In this document: positions 6,922 to 17,110 of the stretch, in pieces
Position numbering within the stretch: the stretch's first letter is position 1
Layout: every line of letters begins with the position of its first letter
Origin: Chitinophaga sp.
Lineage (GTDB): Bacteria; Bacteroidota; Bacteroidia; Chitinophagales; Chitinophagaceae
Assembly (NCBI RefSeq): GCF_017745275.1
Contig: NZ_JAGHZS010000010.1
Location: forward strand, 124,001 to 188,000
DNA length: 64,000 bases
Reading direction: 5' to 3'
Translations under genes and position numbers: made by a program
The notes under the pieces: generated by a model
What the model was told of the DNA's origin: nothing
The model's database searches: none
The model's input: only the letters and a program-made list of their open reading frames with translations

Positions 6922-9273
6922 ATGCAAAAAGTAAACGGAAATAAGACCCAACAAGGTGAAACGCCATTGAGTGTACTTACACTCATCCGTTCCCGCTACC
7001 TGCCTTACTGGCCTGTGTTTGCAGTGGCTGTGGCAGTTGCGGTAGCAGGAGCTTTCCTTTATCTTCGCTATGCTACCCCATTGTATAAGATTTCCGGTGT
7101 GCTGCTGGTACAGGAAGCCACTAATGGCCTTGCTGCCAGCGATATGCTGCAGTCGCTCGACCTGATGGGTGGCGGTAAAACCGTCATGGAAAATGAAATC
7201 GAAATACTGAAATCGCGTACCCTAACGAAAGCGGTTATACGAAATCTTAATCTCTATGGAGAAGTAATAGAAAAAGGGAAGATCAGGGATGTGGTACTGT
7301 ATAAAGATAGCCCGCTGAAATTTGTTTTCCTGGAACCGGACGCCATACAAATGGCAGCAACAGGCATGTGGCCATTTACTTACAATGCTGCCACCAGGCA
7401 GGTATTCATAGATGGAAAACGTTACCCGGTAGGCGATACCCTGCAAACCCGCTGGGGGAAATTAGTGATAAAACCGCAGGGCAAACACCCGGATACCACT
7501 GCCAGTTACACCCTGCACCTGATGACTGAAAAGCAATGGATGCAACTACTGCTGGCCACCATGAAAATTATGCCTGCTGCCAAAGCCGGCAGCGTAGTAG
7601 ACCTGGAATATACAGATGCTGCACCGGAAAGAGGAGAAGATATTGTGAATGAACTGATCAGTGTTTATAATAAAGCGGCCGTGGAAGATAAGAACCGGAC
7701 TTCTACCAACACCATGAACTTTGTGGAAGAACGCCTGCGTATTGTGAGTGCGGAACTGGAGCGGGCAGAAACACAGGTAGAACGCTTTAAAACAGCGGAA
7801 GGCATTGTAGATATCAGCGAGCAAAGTAAACTGTTCCTGGCCAGCGTACAGGAAAACGACCGGAAAATCAGTGAAGCCAATATGCAGTTATCCGTATTGG
7901 ATGCCATTGAAAAATATGTTACCAGTCAGAACCCCGGTGGAAACATTGTACCCGGCACGCTTGGTCTTTCTGACCCGGTATTGCTGGAACTGGTAACGAA
8001 ATTATCAGAAACGGAATTACAGCTGGAACGGCTTCGTAAAACAACCGGCGAAAACAGCCCACTGCTGGCCAGTTTAACCCGGCAGATGGATCGGTTGAAA
8101 CCAGCCATCACCGAAAATATCGGAAGCTTACGAGCCAACCTGCAGGCAGGTATGGCAAGATTACAAACGGAGAACAGCCGTAATATGGGTATCATCCGTA
8201 GTGTACCGGGCAAGGAAAAAGCCTTGCTGGAAGTAAGCAGGCAGCAGGTGATCAAGAATAACATTTACACCTTTCTGTTAGAGAAGCGGGAAGAAACTGC
8301 GTTGGCTTATGCTGCTGCGGTATCAGACAGCCGGATAGTAGATGCTGCAGAATCTGCCGCTTATCCTTTCAGTCCGCAGAAGCCGATGGTATTGGGCATC
8401 TCCGTGCTGGCCGCCCTGGCGCTTGTAGCCGGATTTGTTTCCGTGAAAGATATGATGAACCGGGAAGTGATGTTCCGTGCGGATATTGAGAAAGTGACGA
8501 ATGCGCCTATTGCAGCTGAAATAATGTATCATGAAGGGAAAGATCCGCTGGTGATGATTAACAACAGCAGAACTGCGGTGGCAGAACAATTCAGAGCATT
8601 AAGAACTTCGTTATCCTACATTGGCCTGAATGGCGACCGCAAAACGTTACTGGTCACATCGTCCATTTCAGGAGAGGGGAAAAGTTTTATATCAATGAAC
8701 CTGGCGGTGAGCCTTTCCCTCGCCAAAAAGAAAGTAGTACTGCTGGAATTTGATCTGCGAAAACCAATGATCAGTAAAATGCTGGATATGCGTACAGATC
8801 CCGGCATCAGTAACTACCTGGTAGGTAAGGCATCTTTACAGGACATCCTGCGAAAGGTGGGAGACAATGACTTTTTATATCTCCTGTCTGCCGGTGTAAT
8901 GCCTCCTAATCCCAGCGAGCTTATTTTGAATGGTCAGCTGGAACATTTGCTGCATCAACTCAAAGAACGTTTTGATTATATCATTATTGACTCTGCCCCG
9001 GTAGGCCTGGTAACAGATGCCAGGTTAATCGCTCCTTTCTGTGATGCTACGCTGTACGTGGTGCGCCATCAACGTACACCCAAAAATTACCTGAAACTGG
9101 TGGAGGAGTTGTATCAGAACAGGGAGCTGGGAAAACTGAATATTGTTTTTAACGGTATAAAACGACAAGGGGTAGCTGGATACGGATATGGTTCCGGATA
9201 CGGTGACATTAACGGATACGGCTACACGGAAGTCACAAAGAAACCCGGGTTATTCAAACGCGGTGTAAAGTAA
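6922..9273 (+). CDS. Wzc-like chain-length regulator and tyrosine autokinase
   Basis: A 783-residue inner-membrane protein. The N-terminal Wzz domain has a first membrane helix at ~residues 20-45, and coiled-coil segments fill the periplasmic region. A second helix lies at ~487-507 (VLGISVLAALALVAGFVSV). The cytoplasmic BY-kinase domain has Walker A SSISGEGKS near residue 579, Walker A' LLEFDLRKP and Walker B DYIIIDSAP. A tyrosine-rich tail (seven or more Tyr, residues ~752-772, GYGYGSGYGDINGYGY) is the expected autophosphorylation cluster. It controls polymer length and export together with the Wza-like protein. Confidence 0.93.
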   Translation: MQKVNGNKTQQGETPLSVLTLIRSRYLPYWPVFAVAVAVAVAGAFLYLRYATPLYKISGVLLVQEATNGLAASDMLQSLDLMGGGKTVMENEIEILKSRTLTKAVIRNLNLYGEVIEKGKIRDVVLYKDSPLKFVFLEPDAIQMAATGMWPFTYNAATRQVFIDGKRYPVGDTLQTRWGKLVIKPQGKHPDTTASYTLHLMTEKQWMQLLLATMKIMPAAKAGSVVDLEYTDAAPERGEDIVNELISVYNKAAVEDKNRTSTNTMNFVEERLRIVSAELERAETQVERFKTAEGIVDISEQSKLFLASVQENDRKISEANMQLSVLDAIEKYVTSQNPGGNIVPGTLGLSDPVLLELVTKLSETELQLERLRKTTGENSPLLASLTRQMDRLKPAITENIGSLRANLQAGMARLQTENSRNMGIIRSVPGKEKALLEVSRQQVIKNNIYTFLLEKREETALAYAAAVSDSRIVDAAESAAYPFSPQKPMVLGISVLAALALVAGFVSVKDMMNREVMFRADIEKVTNAPIAAEIMYHEGKDPLVMINNSRTAVAEQFRALRTSLSYIGLNGDRKTLLVTSSISGEGKSFISMNLAVSLSLAKKKVVLLEFDLRKPMISKMLDMRTDPGISNYLVGKASLQDILRKVGDNDFLYLLSAGVMPPNPSELILNGQLEHLLHQLKERFDYIIIDSAPVGLVTDARLIAPFCDATLYVVRHQRTPKNYLKLVEELYQNRELGKLNIVFNGIKRQGVAGYGYGSGYGDINGYGYTEVTKKPGLFKRGVK

Positions 9274-9371
9274 TAACAACCCTTTTTTATTTGATATTCG
9301 GGCGAAGCTATGCCCGTCCTGCCTTCATAAATTCTACACAAAACTATCCGATCACCTTAAAACCGGCTCCT

Positions 9372-9878
9372 ATGTTTAATGAACAACCATCAGCCTGGTA
9401 TGTGGCTTATACCCGGCCTAAATGCGAAAAAAAAGTAGCAGACCTGTTTACGCGCAAAAAAGTGGAACACTACCATCCTGTAAAACAGTTGGTGCGCGCC
9501 CGTAAAATTATACAGGAACCACTTTTTCCTTCTTATGTATTTGTACACATTCCTGAAAGCAGAAGTTGGGTGGTGCGGGAAACGGATAATGTTGTTAACC
9601 TGGTACACTGGTTGGGTTCACCAGCGGTGATACCCGATCATGAAATTGCGTTGATCCGGCGTTTCCTGAGTGATTATGAAGAGGTGGCGGTAGAACCGTT
9701 TCCTATCAAGGCTGGCGAAGAAAGAACACAGGTGGGTGGAGGCAAAATTATAGAGATGAGCAGGAACCGTGTAAAAGTGGAACTCAGCAGTTTAGGATGT
9801 ATGCTGGTAGCCAAAGTACCGTCAAGAGAAATAACAGTGATAACAGGCAGCAGGGCCGTAAACGGAGATCATTACTAA
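9372..9878 (+). CDS. UpxY/NusG-like transcription antiterminator
   Basis: A 168-residue NusG-family protein. The NGN domain starts at AWYVAYTRPKCEKKV and continues through the VEHYHPVKQLVRARKI and PLFPSYVFVHI blocks typical of UpxY/RfaH-type specialised factors. A KOW-like C-terminal segment ends in ELSSLGCMLVAKV. I chose the ATG at 9372 because the NGN domain begins right after it; an in-frame ATG at 9291 would add 27 residues without family character. Such proteins ride on RNA polymerase to allow full-length transcription of long polysaccharide operons, which fits the 23.5 kb unit. It is third in the operon rather than first, which is unusual for UpxY. Confidence 0.85.
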   Translation: MFNEQPSAWYVAYTRPKCEKKVADLFTRKKVEHYHPVKQLVRARKIIQEPLFPSYVFVHIPESRSWVVRETDNVVNLVHWLGSPAVIPDHEIALIRRFLSDYEEVAVEPFPIKAGEERTQVGGGKIIEMSRNRVKVELSSLGCMLVAKVPSREITVITGSRAVNGDHY

Positions 9879-9895
9879 ATAAAACAATCAACCTT

Positions 9896-10918
9896 ATGAT
9901 GCAGCATATTATTCTTTGCGGCGGCTCCGGTACGCGGTTATGGCCTTTGTCCAATCAGCAAACGCCCAAACAGTTATTAACCCTGTTTGATGGTTATAGT
10001 CTCCTGCAACTGGCTTTCCGGCGTAACAGGTTTGCCTGTAATAAAGTGATGGCGATTGTTAATGAGCAGCAGGCAGAAATTGTAGCAGAACAATTAACGC
10101 AGGCGGGGGCAGACTCACCGGTATGCCTGGCAGAACCTGTGGGCCGTAATACCGCAGCAGCCATTGCGCTGGCGGCATTTGTGGCCGATCCTGAAACTAT
10201 TTTATTAATCACGCCTGCAGATCATCTTATCGGTACGCCGGATCGATATGCCATGGCCATAGAAACTGCGGGTATCCTGGCTGCCAGCAATCATATTGTT
10301 ACGTTGGGACTGGTGCCCACTTACCCGGAAACAGGATTCGGTTACATCAGTTATTCCGGCCATGATGTGCTGCATTTTGTGGAAAAGCCGGATCGCCCGG
10401 TAGCAGAAGCCATGTTGGCAGCGGGCGGCTTCCTCTGGAACAGCGGCATCTTTTGCAGCAAAGCCCGTGTAATGCTGCAGGAATTACAAAAGCATGCACC
10501 CGCCATTTACGAAGCGGCGGCTATTGCCGCGGAAGAATGGAAAAACACAGGGACACTCTCCCGCGAAACCATGGAAGCTATTCCATCAGATAGCATTGAC
10601 TATGCGGTACTGGAAAAAAGCAACATTGTAAAAGTGGTGCCTACGAAAATGGACTGGAGTGATGTAGGCAGCTACGAAGCCCTGGCAGACGCCCTTTCCC
10701 ATCATTATCAGTACCGGAACCACCAGGCGGTATTTATTGAAAGTGATCCGCACAATAACATGGTGATTGGAAAAGATAAACTGGTGGCACTGGTTGGCGT
10801 GGAGAACATGGTAGTAGTAAATACTGCCAGTGCGTTGCTGATCATGCAACGTGGAAGGGGGCAGGATATTAAACAATTGCATCAGTGGGTAAGGGAAAAC
10901 CGCCCGGAGTTACTCTAA
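9896..10918 (+). CDS. manC: mannose-1-phosphate guanylyltransferase
   Basis: A 340-residue nucleotidyltransferase making GDP-mannose from mannose 1-phosphate and GTP. The pyrophosphorylase signature IILCGGSGTRLWPLS is at the N-terminus, with PKQLLTLF next, LLITPADH, FVEKPDRP and FLWNSGIF further in. The length fits the single-domain type without the C-terminal phosphomannose isomerase domain. The start at 9896 was chosen because the catalytic loop follows within ten residues. GDP-mannose feeds Gmd and Fcl encoded nearby. No phosphomannomutase or mannose isomerase gene is in the window. Confidence 0.93.
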   Translation: MMQHIILCGGSGTRLWPLSNQQTPKQLLTLFDGYSLLQLAFRRNRFACNKVMAIVNEQQAEIVAEQLTQAGADSPVCLAEPVGRNTAAAIALAAFVADPETILLITPADHLIGTPDRYAMAIETAGILAASNHIVTLGLVPTYPETGFGYISYSGHDVLHFVEKPDRPVAEAMLAAGGFLWNSGIFCSKARVMLQELQKHAPAIYEAAAIAAEEWKNTGTLSRETMEAIPSDSIDYAVLEKSNIVKVVPTKMDWSDVGSYEALADALSHHYQYRNHQAVFIESDPHNNMVIGKDKLVALVGVENMVVVNTASALLIMQRGRGQDIKQLHQWVRENRPELL

Positions 10919-10943
10919 ACAGCAACATTTATAATCAACATGT

Positions 10944-11888
10944 ATGGAAGCAAATGATCCGATTTATATAGCTGGCCACCGGGGAATGGTAGGCAGCGCC
11001 ATTAAAAGGAGGCTGGAGCTACTGGGTTACCAGCATATTATTACACGTAATTCCGGTAGTCTTGACTTGCGTAAGCAGGCGGAAGTAGATGATTTTTTTG
11101 CTGCTGAAAAGCCAGCCTACGTATTCCTGGCTGCAGCCAAAGTAGGAGGGATTCATGCCAATAATACCTACCGGGCGGAATTTTTATATGATAACCTGAT
11201 GATAGCCGCCAATGTAATACATGCGGCGTGGAAACATGGGGTAACCAAATTGCAATTCCTGGGTAGTTCGTGTATCTATCCCCGTATGGCGCCCCAACCG
11301 ATCAAAGAAAGTTTTTTACTTACCGGCTTACTGGAGCAAACCAATGAACCTTATGCCATCGCTAAAATTGCCGGCATCAAATTATGCGAGGCTTATCGCG
11401 ACCAGTATGGCTGCAATTTTATCAGTGTGATGCCCACCAATCTTTTTGGCATAGGAGACAACTATCATCCTGAAAATGCGCATGTATTGCCCGCACTGAT
11501 CCGTCGCTTTCATGAAGCCAAAGTAAATAACAAACCATCGGTAACAGTATGGGGAACGGGAACGCCTAAACGTGAATTTCTCTTTGCAGATGACCTGGCA
11601 GATGCCTGCGTTTACCTGATGCAACATTATAATGAAAAGGAACCGGTAAACATCGGCATAGGAGAAGACCTGACCATAAAACAACTGGCCGAATATATTA
11701 AAGAGGTGGTTTGCTATGAAGGGGAATTGATCTTCGATGCGTCCAAGCCGGATGGTACTCCCCGCAAGCTTATGGATGTATCACGCCTGCACCGCCTGGG
11801 ATGGAAACATAGCATCAGCCTGAAAGAAGGGCTGGTGATGGCTTACAGGGACTTCCTGCAGCAGGATCAGTTTAAGTTACAATCTTAA
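10944..11888 (+). CDS. fcl: GDP-L-fucose synthase
   Basis: A 314-residue extended SDR enzyme that epimerises and reduces GDP-4-keto-6-deoxymannose to GDP-L-fucose with NADPH. The dinucleotide loop is GHRGMVGSAI at the N-terminus, the catalytic serine lies in LGSSCIYP, and the Tyr-Lys pair is in PYAIAKIAG near residue 137. The block MPTNLFGIGDNYHPENAHV is characteristic of Fcl/WcaG. With manC and gmd in the same operon it completes GDP-fucose synthesis from mannose 1-phosphate. Confidence 0.95.
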   Translation: MEANDPIYIAGHRGMVGSAIKRRLELLGYQHIITRNSGSLDLRKQAEVDDFFAAEKPAYVFLAAAKVGGIHANNTYRAEFLYDNLMIAANVIHAAWKHGVTKLQFLGSSCIYPRMAPQPIKESFLLTGLLEQTNEPYAIAKIAGIKLCEAYRDQYGCNFISVMPTNLFGIGDNYHPENAHVLPALIRRFHEAKVNNKPSVTVWGTGTPKREFLFADDLADACVYLMQHYNEKEPVNIGIGEDLTIKQLAEYIKEVVCYEGELIFDASKPDGTPRKLMDVSRLHRLGWKHSISLKEGLVMAYRDFLQQDQFKLQS

Positions 11889-11898
11889 ATCCAATGGT

Positions 11899-13245
11899 AT
11901 GAAAGTAGTGATTGTAGGTACCGGGTATGTTGGTTTAGTAACCGGCGCCTGTTTGGCAGAAGTAGGAACAGACGTGATCTGTGCAGATGTAGATGCCGGA
12001 AAAATTGCGCGTCTGCAAAGGGGAGAGCTGCCTATTTATGAACCAGGCTTGCAGGAAATCGTGATGCGTAATCAGCAAAGCGGGCGCCTGTCATTTACTA
12101 CAGATCTGGCGAGCGCTTTGCCTGGTGCAGAAGTGGTATTTATAGCGGTAGGAACTCCTCCTGGCGAAGATGGAAGCGCTGACCTGCAATACGTATTACA
12201 GGTGGCCTACCAGGTAGGCGCGCTGATGACCAATTACCTGGTAGTGGTCACCAAAAGCACGGTGCCGGTGGGTACCGCCGTTAGGGTGAACAGGGCTGTT
12301 AAGGAGAGTTTATCGGCACGGCAGCTGATCATAGATTACGATATAGCTTCCAACCCTGAGTTTTTGAAAGAAGGTGCAGCGGTAAATGATTTCCTGAAAC
12401 CTGATCGTATAGTTGTTGGCGTTAACACTGCCCGGGCGCGTCAAACGCTGGAGCAATTGTACCGTCCTTTTTTGCTCAACGGCCATCCCATTTTATTTAT
12501 GGACATCGCCTCTGCTGAAATGACCAAGTATGCTGCCAATGCCATGCTGGCGACCAGGATTTCCTATATGAATGATATCGCCAATTTGTGCGGGCTGGTA
12601 GGTGCTGATATTAACCAGGTGCGTAAAGGAATTGGCAGTGATCCACGCATCGGCAAGCATTTTCTTTATCCCGGTATGGGCTACGGCGGGTCCTGTTTCC
12701 CGAAGGATGTAAAGGCACTCGTGCAAACCGGCCGGGAATATGGCTACCAGCTACGCATCCTGGATGCCGTGGAAGCGGTAAATGAAGACCAGAAGAAAGT
12801 ATTATTCGGGAAAGTGCTTCGTCACTTTGACGGAGACCTTAAAGATAAAAAGTTTACCGTATGGGGTTTATCGTTCAAGCCTAATACGGATGATATGCGG
12901 GAAGCGCCGTCCCTGGTGCTGATCCGCTGCCTGCTGGACGCCGGCGCCACGGTTAGTGTATACGATCCCGTTGCTATGAAAGAGGCATTGCCCTACCTGG
13001 GAAGTAGTGTCACTTTTGCAGATGATATGTATAGCGCCGCGGAAAATGCGGCTGCCATACTATTGGTAACAGAATGGAATACGTTCCGGATGCCGGATTG
13101 GCAACGCCTGCACGGGTTGTTGCAAACACCTTTACTTTTTGACGGCAGGAATATCTATGACGACGTGCAACTGGTTAAACAAGGATTTACTTACTACGGC
13201 ATTGGCAACGCCGCAGCTACCACCGTCAACGCCCTGATGCAGTAA
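11899..13245 (+). CDS. ugd: UDP-glucose 6-dehydrogenase
   Basis: A 448-residue enzyme oxidising UDP-glucose twice to UDP-glucuronate with NAD+. The N-terminal Rossmann loop is VGTGYVGLVTGACLAE. The central part has the family lysine (NPEFLKEGAAV), and the catalytic cysteine is in GYGGSCFPKD near residue 258. The C-terminal domain has FKPNTDDMREAPS. The length is normal for the Ugd/TuaD type. It implies a uronic acid in the polymer. Confidence 0.95.
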   Translation: MKVVIVGTGYVGLVTGACLAEVGTDVICADVDAGKIARLQRGELPIYEPGLQEIVMRNQQSGRLSFTTDLASALPGAEVVFIAVGTPPGEDGSADLQYVLQVAYQVGALMTNYLVVVTKSTVPVGTAVRVNRAVKESLSARQLIIDYDIASNPEFLKEGAAVNDFLKPDRIVVGVNTARARQTLEQLYRPFLLNGHPILFMDIASAEMTKYAANAMLATRISYMNDIANLCGLVGADINQVRKGIGSDPRIGKHFLYPGMGYGGSCFPKDVKALVQTGREYGYQLRILDAVEAVNEDQKKVLFGKVLRHFDGDLKDKKFTVWGLSFKPNTDDMREAPSLVLIRCLLDAGATVSVYDPVAMKEALPYLGSSVTFADDMYSAAENAAAILLVTEWNTFRMPDWQRLHGLLQTPLLFDGRNIYDDVQLVKQGFTYYGIGNAAATTVNALMQ

Positions 13246-13279
13246 CATTTTATTTTTTATCACTAAAAATAGCGATCGT

Positions 13280-14377
13280 ATGAAAGTAGCCCTGATAACA
13301 GGTATTACCGGCCAGGATGGCGCTTATCTGGCAGAATTACTGCTGAGTAAGGGATATATGGTACATGGTGTTAAACGCCGTGCTTCTTTAATCAATACAG
13401 AGCGTATTGATCATTTGTACCAGGATATGCATAGTGAGAATATTCGTTTCCGGTTGCATTACGGCGATATGACCGATAGCACCAACCTGATCCGCATTAT
13501 ACAGGAAACGCAGCCGGATGAAATTTATAACCTGGCGGCAATGAGTCATGTACGGGTGAGCTTTGATACACCCGAATACACCGCCAATGCAGATGGTATT
13601 GGTACGCTGCGCCTGCTGGAAGCTTTGCGTATCCTGAAACTGGAAAAGAAAACCCGTATTTACCAGGCCAGTACTTCTGAATTGTATGGGTTGGTACAGG
13701 AAGTGCCACAAAAGGAAACCACCCCTTTCTATCCCCGTAGTCCGTATGCGGTAGCTAAGTTATATGCTTACTGGATCACTGTGAACTACCGGGAAGCTTA
13801 TGGTATGTATGCCTGCAACGGCATCCTGTTTAATCATGAAAGCCCGTTACGCGGCGAAACTTTTGTAACCCGTAAGATTACGAGGGGCGCTGCGGCCATC
13901 GCTTTAGGGCTGCAGGACAAATTATACCTGGGTAACCTGGATGCGCAGCGCGATTGGGGCCACGCGAAAGATTATGTGGAAGCGATGTGGCGGATTCTGC
14001 AACAGGATCAACCGGATGATTATGTAATTGCTACCGGTATTACCACTACGGTACGTGAATTTGTTCGCATGTCATTTGCTGAACTGGGTATCACTGTTAC
14101 CTTCCAGGGAACAGGTGTAGAAGAAACCGGTGTGGTAACCGCCTGCGCCAATGAAGTATATGCGTTGCCGTTAGGTAAGGAAGTGGTGGCCATTGATCCC
14201 CGGTATTTCCGCCCTACTGAGGTAGAACTGCTCATCGGCGATCCTACCAAATCTAAAACGGTACTGGGCTGGGAGCCCGCCTATGATTTACCGGCGCTGG
14301 TAAAAGAGATGATGGCCAGTGACGTGGAATTGTTTGCCAAAAAAGAAGTAACGCAACTGGAACACTTAATCGGATAA
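13280..14377 (+). CDS. gmd: GDP-mannose 4,6-dehydratase
   Basis: A 365-residue SDR-type dehydratase converting GDP-mannose to GDP-4-keto-6-deoxymannose. Clear Gmd features are the loop GITGQDGAYLAELLL, the segment VHGVKRRAS, the catalytic STSELYG, and YAVAKLYAYW with the Tyr-Lys pair. NHESPLRGETFVTRKI and DAQRDWGHAKDYVEAMW are also present. It provides the substrate for Fcl. Confidence 0.95.
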   Translation: MKVALITGITGQDGAYLAELLLSKGYMVHGVKRRASLINTERIDHLYQDMHSENIRFRLHYGDMTDSTNLIRIIQETQPDEIYNLAAMSHVRVSFDTPEYTANADGIGTLRLLEALRILKLEKKTRIYQASTSELYGLVQEVPQKETTPFYPRSPYAVAKLYAYWITVNYREAYGMYACNGILFNHESPLRGETFVTRKITRGAAAIALGLQDKLYLGNLDAQRDWGHAKDYVEAMWRILQQDQPDDYVIATGITTTVREFVRMSFAELGITVTFQGTGVEETGVVTACANEVYALPLGKEVVAIDPRYFRPTEVELLIGDPTKSKTVLGWEPAYDLPALVKEMMASDVELFAKKEVTQLEHLIG

Positions 14378-14387
14378 TTTAACAAAG

Positions 14388-15941
14388 ATGCAGGTAGCAA
14401 ACAGGGTGATATTGAATACAGGCGCGCTCTACGGACGGATGCTCATTACCGTTTTTATTTCGTTGTACGCCACCCGGCTGGTATTGAACCTACTGGGGGC
14501 AGCAGATTATGGGTTGTTTAACCTGATCAGCGGCGTTATTGCCATGCTATCGTTTTTGAATATCGCGATGACCATCAGCACGCAACGGTATATGTCTTTT
14601 CACCTGGGTACAAAAGACAGCAACAAGCTGAAGATGGTATTCAACTCCAGTGTGCTGCTGCATTTTATACTGGGCCTGGCGCTTGTTGTTTTATTCGAAG
14701 TAGCCGGCAGCTACCTGTTTGATCATGTATTGAATTATCCTGCGGATCGTACAATGGCGGCCAAACTTATCTTCCAGTTCATGGTGGTCAGTGCTTTTTT
14801 TACGATCATTTCTGTACCCTACGATGCTACACTCATTGCACAGGAAAACATGGTGATGGTTGCTATACTGGGCGTGGTGGAGTCGCTGGGAAAACTGCTG
14901 ATTGCAGTGATGCTGCAATATACGGCCTACGATAAACTCATTGTATACGGCGGGTTGATGGCGTTGCTAACAGTATTACTGCTGCTTTTTAAACAAGTAT
15001 ACTGCGCCATGAAATACGAAGAGGCCAGGATCCGGCTTCGCAGCTACTTCGACCGGCATTTGCTCAAAGAGATGTTTGCTTATGCTGGCTGGAATATGTT
15101 TGGAGCCGGCAGCGTAGTGGCCCGTAACCAGGGGATTGCACTTTTGTTGAACGTGTTTTTTGGCACTATTGTCAATGCGGCCTATGGTATTGCCAACCAG
15201 GTGAATGCCCAATTGAGTTATTTCTCTGTCACCATGCTGAGGGCGTTAAATCCGCAGATCATTAAGAGTGAGGGGAGTGGCGACCGGGCAAGAATGTTGC
15301 GCCTGGCCATGATTGCCAGCAAATTCTCTTTTTTCCTGCTGAGCTTTTTCGCCATCCCTATGATGATTGAAATGCCTTTTGTGCTGCAATGCTGGTTGAA
15401 GCAGGTACCTGCTTACACGGTCATGATGTGCCGCCTGATCATCATTGCTACGCTCATCAACCAATTATCTGCCGGTATACAGGTAGCCGTGCAGTCGGTT
15501 GGCAAAATTAAAAAGTACCAGGTGGTGGTAAGCACGATGGTGCTGCTTAACCTGCCGCTTGCATGGCTATTGCTCAAGGCAGGCTATCCGGCTGCCACGG
15601 TGCTGGTCAGCGCCATTGGCATTGAGGTGGCAAGTGGCATTTACCGCATGTTAGCAGCCAAGGCAATTACGGGGTTATCACCGGTGCTGTTCACGAAGCA
15701 AGTCATTGTAAAGGCCGTGACGCCCGTGATATTATCAACGGCGTTTGCAGGTTTACCACAGCTATTTCTGCCGGAAGGATTTATACGCCTGGGCGTTACT
15801 ACTTTAACAGGTATGCTGGCCATGGCCATATGGATACGGCTGATCGGGTTAACACCGGATGAAACCGCAAAAATGGGACAATTATTCAACCGGATCTTTT
15901 CAAAACTACAGGCTGGATTGATAGTACTAAAAGCGAACTAA
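14388..15941 (+). CDS. Wzx-like lipid-linked oligosaccharide flippase
   Basis: A 517-residue integral membrane protein with roughly 12-14 hydrophobic helices, of the MOP/polysaccharide transporter superfamily. The N-terminal segment LYATRLVLNLLGAADYGLFN is typical of this group, and repeated TM pairs run to the C-terminus. It probably flips undecaprenyl-linked repeat units across the inner membrane for polymerisation by the Wzy-like protein at 17094. It sits 10 nt after gmd. Confidence 0.88.
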   Translation: MQVANRVILNTGALYGRMLITVFISLYATRLVLNLLGAADYGLFNLISGVIAMLSFLNIAMTISTQRYMSFHLGTKDSNKLKMVFNSSVLLHFILGLALVVLFEVAGSYLFDHVLNYPADRTMAAKLIFQFMVVSAFFTIISVPYDATLIAQENMVMVAILGVVESLGKLLIAVMLQYTAYDKLIVYGGLMALLTVLLLLFKQVYCAMKYEEARIRLRSYFDRHLLKEMFAYAGWNMFGAGSVVARNQGIALLLNVFFGTIVNAAYGIANQVNAQLSYFSVTMLRALNPQIIKSEGSGDRARMLRLAMIASKFSFFLLSFFAIPMMIEMPFVLQCWLKQVPAYTVMMCRLIIIATLINQLSAGIQVAVQSVGKIKKYQVVVSTMVLLNLPLAWLLLKAGYPAATVLVSAIGIEVASGIYRMLAAKAITGLSPVLFTKQVIVKAVTPVILSTAFAGLPQLFLPEGFIRLGVTTLTGMLAMAIWIRLIGLTPDETAKMGQLFNRIFSKLQAGLIVLKAN

Positions 15942-15946
15942 CGTAT

Positions 15947-17110
15947 ATGTATATACTCTTCTTCACAGACATATCTCCTTTTCCGCAGAACGGGGGAGAA
16001 CGGATCAGGAGCTACTACCTGATTAAAGCCTTATCGCAACTGGGGTATGAGGTAATTGCCCTGGTAAGGAACGTGGAAAAGGTGAACCTGGAGCAATACC
16101 ATCTCCCTCATGTTACTTTTTATACTTATGAAGCAAAACCTTACGACCTGGTCACACGCATTACCGGCAAGCAGTATTTTCAGCGTTCACGCGAGGTGAT
16201 AAATATGTTTGAAGAATTATGCCGGGAATACCCGATATCCGCTGCTATACTGGATTATGGTTATGTAGGGCATTATATTTCTTTTTTCAGTAACAGGAAT
16301 ATACCGGTGATACTGGGTACACATAATGCGCAGCCTATGATCACCTGGCAGTTGCCATCCAATAACCTGCTGGATAAAGTGCGCAAACTGCAATTGTTTG
16401 GCATGGAGAAACTGCATGAACGCCTTTATTTTAAAAAGGCTGCTGCCGTTTTAGTAGTGAGTGACGATGATCACGTGTACCATACCCGCTTCCTGGATAA
16501 ACAGAAAGTTTTTACGGTACCTAATTTCCTGGATCAGAAAGACTACCACCTGTTCGGCAAAAAGCAGCAACGGGTATTGGTGATGACGGCTAACTTCGGC
16601 GTATATATGAATTTCGCCGGGCTGAAATGGTTTATAGAAAATGTATGGGATGAAGAGTTGGCGGGCAAGTACGACCTGTGGCTGGTAGGCAGGGGATCTA
16701 AGGAAGCCCTGAAGCGTATTACAGGTAAAGACGAATACCAGAACATCGTTGCTTTTGGAAAAGTAGATGACGTGAAATGGTATATCTCCGTAGCCAGCGC
16801 TGTTATTATCCCGTTGGTGCATGGCAGTGGTACCCGGTTAAAATGCCTGGAGGCGATGGCGTTGAGAACACCGATTATCAGCACCGCAAAAGGAGTAGAA
16901 GGTGTGAAAAGCAAACATTTCATCGTAGCAGATGAACCGGCGGCTTTTAAGCAATCACTGCTCAGCTTTGACAGTGATACAGATAAAGGCGACCGGTTAC
17001 AGGAAGATTTTCAGGCGGAATACAGCCTGGAAGTAAACCGGCAACGCCTGCAACGGATTGTTAACTACGCTGTGCGCGGTAAAATGCCTGCCTATGTTCA
17101 ACCGGCTTAA
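15947..17110 (+). CDS. glycosyltransferase, GT4-like
   Basis: A 387-residue GT-B fold transferase. The acceptor-side N-terminus begins with DISPFPQNGGERIRSYYLIK. The donor half has WLVGRGSKEA and a C-terminal HGSGTRLKCLEAMALRTPII block with the conserved acidic and glycine residues of GT4/GT1-type enzymes. No signal peptide is seen, so it is probably cytoplasmic or membrane-associated. Donor and acceptor cannot be told from sequence alone. It overlaps the following gene by 17 nt. Confidence 0.85.
   Translation: MYILFFTDISPFPQNGGERIRSYYLIKALSQLGYEVIALVRNVEKVNLEQYHLPHVTFYTYEAKPYDLVTRITGKQYFQRSREVINMFEELCREYPISAAILDYGYVGHYISFFSNRNIPVILGTHNAQPMITWQLPSNNLLDKVRKLQLFGMEKLHERLYFKKAAAVLVVSDDDHVYHTRFLDKQKVFTVPNFLDQKDYHLFGKKQQRVLVMTANFGVYMNFAGLKWFIENVWDEELAGKYDLWLVGRGSKEALKRITGKDEYQNIVAFGKVDDVKWYISVASAVIIPLVHGSGTRLKCLEAMALRTPIISTAKGVEGVKSKHFIVADEPAAFKQSLLSFDSDTDKGDRLQEDFQAEYSLEVNRQRLQRIVNYAVRGKMPAYVQPA

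Noticed and set aside
9291..9371. Upstream in-frame start for the UpxY-like gene
   Set aside because: The 27 extra residues fall outside the NGN domain, and family members begin close to AWYVAY.
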